From assembly GCA_036377055.1 (NCBI GenBank), contig DASUZD010000300.1:1-6521 (forward strand): DNA of 6,521 bases, read 5' to 3'. Shown in pieces: positions 1 to 5,486 of the stretch. The translations under genes were made by a program, and so were the position numbers. The first letter of the stretch is position 1. Every line of letters begins with the position of its first letter. This DNA is from DASUZD01 sp036377055 (lineage in GTDB: Bacteria; Actinomycetota; Thermoleophilia; Gaiellales; Gaiellaceae). The notes below the pieces were generated by a model. It was not told the DNA's origin. It saw only the letters and a program-made list of their open reading frames with translations, and did no database searches.

Positions 1-422
1 TCGAGCTTCGCCGCGTACCAGACGACGTCGCCGAAGGCGTTCGAGTCGACCGAGGCCGTCGGGCCGTGCAGGAAGAAGCCGAGCGTGGTCGCGAGGCCGA
101 GAATCGCGGCGAGGCCGCGTGCGACGGCGGCGGACGCGAGCCGAGCCGCCGACGCGAACAACGCGCGGCTGCGTACGGCGACGACGAACGGAGCGACCAC
201 GAGCGCCGCGCCGACGGCGCCGAGTGGCCGCCAGGTGAGGAGGAGCCCACAGGCGACGAGCGTCGCGAGCAGCCCGAGCGGATAGGCGAAGACGAGCTCG
301 CGATCGAGGCTGAGCGGCCGCCGCAGCAGAACGAGCCAGCCTGCGCCGATCGCCCAGACGAGTCCCGCGAGGACGATGCCGAGCGCGGCGTGGAAGAGGA
401 TCGACGCGGTGAGCGCCGCCAC
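1..422 (-). CDS. Polytopic membrane protein, N-terminal part (3' end beyond left edge)
   Basis: This is an open frame that starts with GTG at 422, directly after the TGA (425-423) of the preceding glycosyltransferase gene, and stays open for 140 codons to the window edge. The protein is strongly hydrophobic, with about four likely membrane segments near residues 8-33, 43-63, 67-83 and 101-118. Short Arg-rich stretches lie between some of them (RR at 34-35, several Arg at 84-102). After the fourth segment comes a polar stretch with Asp126, Asn128, Asp132 and Tyr136, probably a non-cytoplasmic loop. No signature motif is visible. Given the glycan operon it closes, a GT-C-type glycosyltransferase, a polymerase/ligase-like protein or a transporter are all possible, but this is inference from context. 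No Shine-Dalgarno sequence precedes the GTG, so translation is probably coupled to the upstream gene. The gene call is fairly safe; the function is unknown. Confidence 0.72.
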   Translation of the reverse strand, partial: MAALTASILFHAALGIVLAGLVWAIGAGWLVLLRRPLSLDRELVFAYPLGLLATLVACGLLLTWRPLGAVGAALVVAPFVVAVRSRALFASAARLASAAVARGLAAILGLATTLGFFLHGPTASVDSNAFGDVVWYAAKL

Positions 423-1295
423 TCAGACGTCGGTCCAGAAGGCGGGGTCCGCCTGGAGCCGCTCGTAGACCTCCTGCGAGAGTGCGCGGTTCCGCTCGAG
501 CACGCGGCGCTCCCGCTTCACGACGGGCCGCTTGTCGACCCAGTACCACTTGCGCGCGCGTAGCTCCCAGGCGAGGCGCTCGCGGAGGCTCGCGCCCGGA
601 GGCGGGTCGGGCGGGGGCTCGGGCACGCGGCCGATCGCCTCGCGGTCGCGCCGGCAGAGGCCGCCGCGAAAGCCGGCGCCGTGGTGATAGGCGAGGTCGT
701 CGTAGACGGCGAACCACAGCGGCCGCAGGTTCCTGCGGTTCGTGCGCAGGAGCGGGTACCAGTCGACGCTTCGCTCGCTGAGGATCCCGAGCAGGTTCCC
801 TCCGGCGTCGGTTACGTCCTTGCCCGCCGCGTTCCGCCACGTGTAGCCGGGGTTCCAATCGCCGCCGACCTCCTGCCAGAAGCCGACGGTCGTGGCCGCG
901 AACGCAGGGTGCGGCTGCACGTCGTCGAGGTTCTCGTCGCGCCGAACCGCCGCGAGCTGGTAGCGCGCAAGCTTCTCCTCGAGGAACGGCTCGACCGGCG
1001 CGATCGGGAACGCGTCGCCGTCGAGGAAGAGGAGCACGTCGTCCGGATCGGCCTCGGCCGCGATCGTCCGCGCGAGGGCGTTCAGCTTCTCCGTGTGGCT
1101 GAAGATCCCGTTCTCGAAGCTCTTCGTGGCAGCGAGGTCGGCGACGTGGTGGAACTTCGGGCCGTGCTCGTCCTGGTCGATCCCCTCCAGGTCGGCGTAG
1201 ACGAGGTACGGCTGCGGCAGGTTGCGCTCGAGGTAGCGGAGCTGGACGTCGATCCACCGGGGATCCCGCCAGTGGACGGTCGCGACCCGGATCAC
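423..1295 (-). CDS. Putative GT-A-type glycosyltransferase
   Basis: The 290-residue soluble protein is probably a nucleotide-sugar-dependent glycosyltransferase acting at the cytoplasmic side of surface-glycan assembly. The main evidence is a hydrophobic strand ending in a DxD motif (LLFLDGDAF, with DGD at residues 92-94), the usual metal/nucleotide-sugar site of GT-A enzymes. An HTEKLNAL segment (67-74) lies before it, and a late YHHGAGF segment (203-209) could supply a metal-binding His. Residues 225-234 form a proline-rich linker (PPPDPPPG), followed by a basic, helical C-terminal tail (about 236-290) that may contact the membrane or a partner. The start is GTG at 1295; GTGA overlaps the stop of the upstream methyltransferase by 4 bases, and the membrane-protein gene follows with no gap. 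Donor and acceptor cannot be read from the sequence, and I cannot assign a CAZy family. There is no sign of truncation. Confidence 0.8.
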   Translation of the reverse strand: MIRVATVHWRDPRWIDVQLRYLERNLPQPYLVYADLEGIDQDEHGPKFHHVADLAATKSFENGIFSHTEKLNALARTIAAEADPDDVLLFLDGDAFPIAPVEPFLEEKLARYQLAAVRRDENLDDVQPHPAFAATTVGFWQEVGGDWNPGYTWRNAAGKDVTDAGGNLLGILSERSVDWYPLLRTNRRNLRPLWFAVYDDLAYHHGAGFRGGLCRRDREAIGRVPEPPPDPPPGASLRERLAWELRARKWYWVDKRPVVKRERRVLERNRALSQEVYERLQADPAFWTDV

Positions 1296-2260
1296 CGCTT
1301 GACGGCTAGCGCGTGCAGCTTGTACCCGAGGTGGAGCTCGTCCATGAGCGGCTCGAGGGCTCTGAGGATGGAGCGCGGCACCTCCTCTGCGAGCTCCTCG
1401 TCCGAGTACGGCTCCTCGTAGGCGAGATGCTCGGCGACCGGAGCCGACGAGGAAACCGTCGTCGTCACGTAGGGCATGTCATAGCCCGAGCGGTCGAGGC
1501 AGTCACGGAGCGTCGAGGGCGAGAAGTAGACGAGGTGGTTCCGGCCGTCGAAGGTGCGCGCGCGCTCGTGCAGGACGCGGCAGGCGAGGCTCTCGACGTT
1601 CGGGACGACGATGTAGACCGCGCCGCCGGGGCGCAGCACACGCGCCACGTCGGCCAGCATCCGGCGCGGCTCGTTCGTGTGCTCGAGAACGGAGAGCAGG
1701 CCGACGCAGTCGAAGCTCTCCGGTTCGAAGGCCGCGTCCTCCAGCGGCACGTCCAGAACCTCCAGCCCGTACTCGTCCCGCGCGTACGCAAGCGCCCGCG
1801 GCGCGAACTCGATCCCGACGCCGTCCCAGCCGCGCTCCCGCGCGAGGTCGAGGAAGAGGCCGATCGAGCAGCCGACGTCGAGCAGCCGGCCGGCGCCGCG
1901 ATACGGCTCCAGCGCGTCGAGCACCTCGCCGAACTTCTCCCGGTCGAGCGCGAGCTGCCGCTCGGAGGTGAGGACGTCGAACCAGAGGTCGTTCGTCTCG
2001 GCGGTGCGGTACTCGGAGAGCACGACCTCCTCGCGCACCTGCGGGTTGACGAAGACGAGGCGGCACTCCTCGCAGCGGACGAACGTGAAGCCCTGCTTCT
2101 CGAACAGGCGGCGGTGACTCGGGCTGCCGCAGAGCGGGCAGTCGATCGTCTGCGCGAGCCGCTCCGCCAGCCGGCCGGTTTCGGGATCGAGCAGCTGCTC
2201 GAGCTCCGCGTCGCGCGCCTCGAAGTAGCGGTCGCGACCGGTCTCCTGGTCAAGGCTCAC
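1292..2260 (-). CDS. Class I SAM-dependent methyltransferase with N-terminal zinc ribbon
   Basis: This 322-residue protein should transfer a methyl group from S-adenosylmethionine to a sugar or glycan-linked substrate; the exact acceptor is not visible. Residues 41-66 hold two CxxC pairs (C41/C44 and C63/C66), a zinc-ribbon module often found ahead of Methyltransf_23-type domains. SAM motif I is LLDVGCSIG (126-134). An acidic residue follows at the expected strand end (GIE, E151), then FDCVGLLSVLEH (183-194) and the post-motif VLRPGG (208-213). The C-terminal NHLVYFSPSTL segment is also typical of the family. The same frame stays open upstream to 2551, but that stretch is Arg/Ala-rich, lies antisense-like inside the neighbouring methyltransferase gene and lacks family features. 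I therefore start at GTG 2260, where GTGA overlaps the upstream stop and GAGGAA (2269-2264) is a good ribosome binding site. The next gene overlaps its stop by 4 bases. Confidence 0.9.
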   Translation of the reverse strand: MSLDQETGRDRYFEARDAELEQLLDPETGRLAERLAQTIDCPLCGSPSHRRLFEKQGFTFVRCEECRLVFVNPQVREEVVLSEYRTAETNDLWFDVLTSERQLALDREKFGEVLDALEPYRGAGRLLDVGCSIGLFLDLARERGWDGVGIEFAPRALAYARDEYGLEVLDVPLEDAAFEPESFDCVGLLSVLEHTNEPRRMLADVARVLRPGGAVYIVVPNVESLACRVLHERARTFDGRNHLVYFSPSTLRDCLDRSGYDMPYVTTTVSSSAPVAEHLAYEEPYSDEELAEEVPRSILRALEPLMDELHLGYKLHALAVKR

Positions 2261-3012
2261 GGCTTCCTCGTCACCCCCATCGTCCCGATGTGCCGGAACG
2301 GTACGCGGTGCACCCGCGTGAAGAGCCAGAAGGCGGGGTTCCAGAAGACGTCGTCGCTGACAAGCACGCCGCCGGGGCGCAGATGCCGCCACGCGGCGCG
2401 GAACTCGAAGAGCATGTGCCGCGTCGTGTGCAGCGAGTCGTGGAAGAAGACGTCGGCGGCTCGCTCGCGGGCGAGCCTCGGGCGGAGCGTTCGGCGCGTG
2501 TCGCCGAGCACGAGCTCGAAGCGGTCGCGCAGGTCGTCCGGAACGAGCCACGCCGGCTCGCGCCCCTCGGGGATCGGGACGCCGAGCGCGTCGCGCGCGT
2601 CCGGGAGGTCGAACGAGAGCAGCCGACCCTCGCCGCCGTTCGCTTCGAGTGCGCGTAGGAGGAACGTCGAGCTCGCGCCGTTGAACGGCCCCGTCTCGAC
2701 AACGAGGCGCGGGTTGGTCGCGCGGACGCTCAGGTAGAGCAGCTTCTTGCCTTCCTCGCTCGACTCGGAGTGGCCGGCGGCACGGGTCGCGGCGAGCTCG
2801 TCGCCGCCCTCACGGGCCCGCTCCGCGAGCTGCTCGTAGACGCGCGGTGCGAGCTCTTCGAACTCGCGCTCCAGCTCCCCCGTCCGGAGCCCGAGCGCCG
2901 CGAGCGCCTCGACGGCCGTCTGCTCGCCCCGCGCGCGCACGCGAAGCGCGGGGTACCGCCACCCGTCGCGGGCGATGTCGGGGAGCCGGGCGGCCTTCCG
3001 TACGAGGGTCAT
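2257..3012 (-). CDS. Class I SAM-dependent methyltransferase, Methyltransf_24-like
   Basis: This 251-residue protein is a Rossmann-fold methyltransferase. The SAM-binding region reads RLVVETGPFNGASS (102-115), where the usual G-x-G pattern becomes TGPFNG. It is followed by a strand ending in an acidic residue (LLSFDLP, D135), a GD at 170-171, the catalytic-type strand VFFHDSLHT (188-196) and HLRPGGVLVSDD (210-221). The HDSLH plus SDD arrangement resembles metal-dependent O-methyltransferases and Methyltransf_24 proteins that act on sugars, where D192 and D220/D221 would be metal ligands; that assignment is inference. Residues 30-90 are charged and helical, probably a substrate or dimer module. 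The start is ATG at 3012, with ATGA overlapping the stop of the CMP-nonulosonate synthetase. No Shine-Dalgarno sequence is visible, so translation probably depends on coupling. The coupling suggests that the acceptor is the nonulosonate or its glycan. Confidence 0.88.
   Translation of the reverse strand: MTLVRKAARLPDIARDGWRYPALRVRARGEQTAVEALAALGLRTGELEREFEELAPRVYEQLAERAREGGDELAATRAAGHSESSEEGKKLLYLSVRATNPRLVVETGPFNGASSTFLLRALEANGGEGRLLSFDLPDARDALGVPIPEGREPAWLVPDDLRDRFELVLGDTRRTLRPRLARERAADVFFHDSLHTTRHMLFEFRAAWRHLRPGGVLVSDDVFWNPAFWLFTRVHRVPFRHIGTMGVTRKP
2264..2269 (-). promoter_or_regulatory. Ribosome binding site deciding the zinc-ribbon methyltransferase start
   Basis: On the minus strand GAGGAA ends three bases before the GTG at 2260. 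It supports this start over the longer upstream open frame. It is the clearest internal Shine-Dalgarno in the minus-strand operon; the other internal starts rely on stop/start overlap or abutment. Confidence 0.65.
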
Positions 3013-3674
3013 CGCGCGGCGAGGAGGAGCTCGGCCAGCTCGAGGTCGAACGGCTCGTCGACGTCGACCGAGTCGCGGGCGTCCATCACGTAGGCGCGGC
3101 AGTCGCCGCCGTAGAGGTCGGCGCCGTTCCAGTCGCCGCGCAGGACGAGGACGGCCGGGCCGTTCCGCGCGTAGACGACCGGCTTCTCCTGCCGCGTGGC
3201 CGCGTGATCGTCGGCGAGCCGGACGAGCCGGTCGCCGTCGAGCGCCATCAGCGAGCCGGGCCGGAAGCGGTGCGGGACCTCGACGACGCTGACGATGGAG
3301 TCGGCTCCGGTCTTCAGCAGCAGCTCGACCGCCGCGTCGACGTGCTCGGCGCGCCGGAGCGGAGAGGTCGGCTGGAGCAGGACGAGCACGTCGGGGCGCT
3401 CGAGGGACTCGAGCGCGTGCGCGATCACGTCGGCCATCGGCGTCTCGTCGGCGGCGAGCTCGGACGGCCGCGCGAGAACGTCGGCGCTGAGCGCGCGGGC
3501 CGTGTCGGCGATCTCCTCGTCGTCCGTCGACACGATGGTTCGGGTCACCGTGCGGCTCTCGAGGGCCGCGCGGACGGTCCACGCGAGCAGCGGCTGCCCG
3601 CCGACGGGCGCGAGGTTCTTCCGCGGGATCGCCCGCGAGCCGCCGCGCGCGGGGATCAAGGCCAGCACGTCCAC
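3009..3674 (-). CDS. CMP-nonulosonate synthetase (acylneuraminate cytidylyltransferase family)
   Basis: The enzyme joins CTP to a nine-carbon nonulosonic acid (sialic, legionaminic or a related sugar), giving CMP-sugar and pyrophosphate. It acts in the cytoplasm and supplies the donor for glycan assembly. The 221 residues match the NeuA/LegF/PtmB family length. The nucleotide-binding signature IPARGGSRAIPRKN is at 7-20. STDDEEIA is at 49-56, QPTSPLR at 101-107, RQEKP at 161-165, an Asn-Gly at 171-172, and the late DSVDVDEPFD at 201-210 carries the acidic residues expected to bind the metal. The GTG start at 3674 puts the IPARGGS motif six residues in, as is usual. It is the first gene of the minus-strand operon and overlaps the methyltransferase gene by 4 bases. 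A NeuC/LegG-type epimerase further right supports a sialic/legionaminic rather than a pseudaminic route, since pseudaminate synthesis uses PseG. The exact sugar cannot be settled from sequence. Confidence 0.92.
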   Translation of the reverse strand: MDVLALIPARGGSRAIPRKNLAPVGGQPLLAWTVRAALESRTVTRTIVSTDDEEIADTARALSADVLARPSELAADETPMADVIAHALESLERPDVLVLLQPTSPLRRAEHVDAAVELLLKTGADSIVSVVEVPHRFRPGSLMALDGDRLVRLADDHAATRQEKPVVYARNGPAVLVLRGDWNGADLYGGDCRAYVMDARDSVDVDEPFDLELAELLLAAR

Positions 3675-3681
3675 GCGGCCT

Positions 3682-3687
3682 ATTGTG
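3682..3687 (-). promoter_or_regulatory. Possible -10 element for the glycan operon (leaderless start)
   Basis: On the minus strand CACAAT lies seven bases before the GTG of the CMP-nonulosonate synthetase, so transcription could begin at or next to the start codon. Leaderless mRNAs are common in actinobacteria, and no good Shine-Dalgarno sequence is present here, only AGG within ATAGGCC. No convincing -35 hexamer is seen 17 bases upstream (GCCTAC). The call is tentative. Confidence 0.3.
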
Positions 3688-3711
3688 GCGGCACGCCGGA
3701 CGCCGTAGGCT
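3683..3711 (+). promoter_or_regulatory. Possible sigma70-type promoter for the cNMP-domain gene
   Basis: TTGTGG (3683-3688) and TAGGCT (3706-3711) are separated by exactly 17 bases. The -10 fits the TAnnnT pattern of high-GC actinobacterial housekeeping promoters. Transcription would start near 3718, giving a short leader of about 20 bases that contains the AGGAG ribosome binding site. It overlaps the possible -10 element of the divergent operon. The match was made by eye and the -35 fits at only three positions. Confidence 0.4.
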
Positions 3712-3726
3712 CACCTTTCCTCGACT

Positions 3727-3731
3727 AGGAG
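3727..3731 (+). promoter_or_regulatory. Ribosome binding site of the cNMP-domain gene
   Basis: AGGAG lies seven bases before the ATG at 3739. The spacing is optimal and fixes this start. Confidence 0.75.
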
Positions 3732-3738
3732 CGTTCCG

Positions 3739-4725
3739 ATGCGCATCGAGAAGTCCGTCACGGCCATCTCCTGGATCCCTTCCGAGGCGATCGCGGGCCT
3801 GCCGAAGCTGCCGTTCGAGCTCGGGATCGGGCACTACGACGACCCGCCACCCGACCGCCTCGAGGAGGGCGACCTGCCGCGCCTGCGCGACGACGACCGG
3901 TTCCGGGAGGCGAACCTCCTGAAGGCGTGGATCGAGGTCGATGACGGGCGAATCGTCGACCACGGCCATGCCGGCGACGCGTTCGTGGGCTCCACGACCT
4001 TCACGCTCGGGCCGAAGGACGTGATCGTCGCGGGCGTCCCGTTCGAGACGCTCCGCCCCGAGGCAGACGTGAGCGAGGGCGCGGTCCGGTTCGTGCAGAC
4101 CGTCGGCGGGCGCGCGGGCTTCCCCGCGCCGCGGCGAGTCGTGGGCAAGCCGTTCTTTCGCATCAACTCGGCGACCGCCTGGACGACGCTCGCGCTCACG
4201 ATCCGCGCGGACGGGTCGTCGGAGCACGAGCTCGTCGGCGCCAGCCCGTTCCCGCGCCACTGGATCTACGACGACCAGGGCAAGCTGGCGCAGAAGGCGG
4301 GGACGATCGACTTCAAGACGTGGTACCGCGAGTCGCACGGCGAGCGCACGCCGTGGGGCGACGAGGACTCGCCGGCGGTCGTCACGGCAGCCGAGAGCGA
4401 CCTCGAGCGCCGGCTTTCGGCGGAGATCATGCGCGGCGGCACGGCACCGAAGCGGAAGCAGCTCAAGCAGGGCGAGACGCTCGTCGAGCAGGGCGATCCC
4501 GGCGACGAGCTCTACCTGCTCCTCGACGGCGTCTTCGCGGTCGAGGTCGACGGCGAGGAGGTCGCGGAGGTCGGGCCTGGCGCGCTCGTCGGCGAGCGAG
4601 CGCTGCTCGAGGGCGGCACCAGGAAGGCGACCCTTCGCGCGGCGACCGCGGCCAGGGTGGCCGTCGTCCCGGGCGACGCCGTCGATCGAGACTCGCTCCT
4701 CGAGCTCGCGAAGGATCGCCGCTGA
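3739..4725 (+). CDS. Protein with unassigned N-terminal region and C-terminal cyclic-nucleotide-binding domain
   Basis: This is a 328-residue soluble protein with no signal peptide or membrane segment. The C-terminal part (about 238-314) looks like a Crp-type cyclic-nucleotide-binding domain: LKQGETLVEQGDPGDELYLL at 242-261, then the phosphate-binding cassette LVGERALLEGGTRKAT (283-298). Glu286 and Arg295 sit where Crp-family proteins contact the ribose and the cyclic phosphate, so ligand binding looks possible. The protein ends 14 residues later, so there is no helix-turn-helix and it is not a classical Crp regulator. The first ~235 residues are rich in beta-prone segments with many Trp, Asp and Gly, including DDPPPD (34-39), SPFPRHWIYDD (169-179) and TPWGDEDSP (204-212). 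I do not recognise a named domain there, though I have an unverified impression that actinobacteria carry similar proteins annotated only as cyclic-nucleotide-binding. The gene has its own promoter-like region and AGGAG site, and is followed closely by the VOC gene. Confidence 0.82.
   Translation: MRIEKSVTAISWIPSEAIAGLPKLPFELGIGHYDDPPPDRLEEGDLPRLRDDDRFREANLLKAWIEVDDGRIVDHGHAGDAFVGSTTFTLGPKDVIVAGVPFETLRPEADVSEGAVRFVQTVGGRAGFPAPRRVVGKPFFRINSATAWTTLALTIRADGSSEHELVGASPFPRHWIYDDQGKLAQKAGTIDFKTWYRESHGERTPWGDEDSPAVVTAAESDLERRLSAEIMRGGTAPKRKQLKQGETLVEQGDPGDELYLLLDGVFAVEVDGEEVAEVGPGALVGERALLEGGTRKATLRAATAARVAVVPGDAVDRDSLLELAKDRR
4711..4715 (+). promoter_or_regulatory. Ribosome binding site candidate raising doubt about the VOC gene start
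   Basis: AAGGA inside the end of the cNMP-domain gene lies 18 bases before the chosen GTG (4734), which is too far. It lies only six bases before an in-frame CTG at 4722 that overlaps the upstream stop as CTGA. Either translation is coupled and begins at GTG, or a rare CTG start is used, adding four residues. Confidence 0.35.
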
Positions 4726-4733
4726 CGGCGTCC

Positions 4734-5459
4734 GTGTTCGACCACGTGACGATTCGCGTCTCCGACCGAGACGCGAGCACGCGGTTCTACGACACGGTGC
4801 TGCGAACGCTCGGACTCGAGCGGATCCCGAGCGAGCTGTGGGTCGAATGGGGCGACTTCTCCATCTCCCAGGCGGACGCAGAGCACCCCGTGACACGGCG
4901 GCTGCACGTCGCGTTCTTCGCGCCGACACACGCGGAGGTGGACGAGTTCTGGCGCGTCGGGACCGAGGCCGGCTACCGCGACGACGGCGCGCCCGGGCCG
5001 CGGCCGCAGTACACGCCCACGTACTACGGCTCGTTCCTCCTCGATCCCGAAGGAAACAGCGTCGAGGCCGTGTACCACGAGGCGGCGCCGCGCGAGCGCG
5101 GGACGATCGACCACCTCTGGATCCGCGTGGCCGACGTGGCCGCGTCGAAGCGGTTCTACGAGACGATCGCGCGCTTCAGCGGCTTCCGCCTCCGCGCCGA
5201 CGAGCCGGACCGGGCGTCGTTCGCCGGCCAGGGCGGCTCGTTCTCGCTCGTCTCGGGCGAGCCGACTGAGCACCTGCACGTGGCCTTCCCGGCCGAGGAC
5301 AACGGCATCGTCGAGGAGTTCCACCGTGCCGCCGTGGAGGCGGGCTACCGCTCGAACGGCGGCCCCGGCGAGCGGCCGATCTACCACCAGGGGTATTACG
5401 GCGCCTTCGTGCTCGACCCCGACGGCAACAACGTCGAGGTCGTGAACCACAATCGTTGA
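4734..5459 (+). CDS. Tandem two-domain VOC (glyoxalase/extradiol dioxygenase fold) protein
   Basis: The 241-residue protein consists of two homologous VOC domains, about residues 1-118 and 124-241. Each begins with DHxxIRVxD and a following RFY motif, continues to a LHVAF strand and an EAGYR segment, and ends with YYGxFxLDPxGNxVE. Candidate metal ligands are present in both: H4, H58 and E111 in the first, and H127, H182 and E235 in the second. This His-His-Glu order matches the facial triad of type I extradiol dioxygenases. VOC proteins can be lyases, dioxygenases, epimerases or resistance proteins, so the reaction cannot be named. I chose GTG 4734 because it gives the usual VOC beginning (Met-Phe-Asp-His). 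The frame is open well upstream, but that part overlaps the cNMP-domain gene and looks like Arg-rich shadow coding. The gene starts eight bases after the upstream stop, so the two probably form a bicistronic unit. Confidence 0.88.
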   Translation: MFDHVTIRVSDRDASTRFYDTVLRTLGLERIPSELWVEWGDFSISQADAEHPVTRRLHVAFFAPTHAEVDEFWRVGTEAGYRDDGAPGPRPQYTPTYYGSFLLDPEGNSVEAVYHEAAPRERGTIDHLWIRVADVAASKRFYETIARFSGFRLRADEPDRASFAGQGGSFSLVSGEPTEHLHVAFPAEDNGIVEEFHRAAVEAGYRSNGGPGERPIYHQGYYGAFVLDPDGNNVEVVNHNR

Positions 5460-5486
5460 ACGGCGCCGCTCGAACGGCTCCGTCAA
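5456..5486. terminator. Hairpin between convergent genes, possible bidirectional terminator
   Basis: The arms 5460-5468 (ACGGCGCCG) and 5475-5483 (CGGCTCCGT) pair at eight of nine positions around a six-base loop (CTCGAA). An outer TTG/CAA pairing (5456-5458 with 5484-5486) extends the stem across one bulged base. The hairpin includes the stop of the VOC gene and reaches into the stop of the epimerase gene. No T-run follows on either strand, so it would be a weak or non-canonical terminator, as is common in high-GC bacteria. Confidence 0.45.

Noticed and set aside
681..1421. A plus-strand open frame of about 246 codons antisense to the glycosyltransferase.
   Set aside because: The minus-strand product has a DxD motif, balanced amino acid use and coupled boundaries; the antisense product is Val/Arg/Glu-rich without structure cues.
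1313..2737. A plus-strand open frame of about 470 codons.
   Set aside because: It is antisense to the two methyltransferases, whose SAM motifs and zinc ribbon are intact, and its product is low-complexity and rich in Arg, Glu and Val with no domain signature.
3739..4725. Calling the cNMP-domain protein a Crp/Fnr transcription regulator.
   Set aside because: The protein ends about 14 residues after the cyclic-nucleotide domain, so there is no helix-turn-helix, and the N-terminal region shows no DNA-binding motif.
2257..4929. A very long minus-strand open frame (about 890 codons) spanning several genes.
   Set aside because: Only its last 251 codons, from ATG 3012, encode a recognisable protein. 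The rest is Arg/Ala-rich and runs through or antisense to genes with clear family motifs; long spurious open frames are expected at this G+C.
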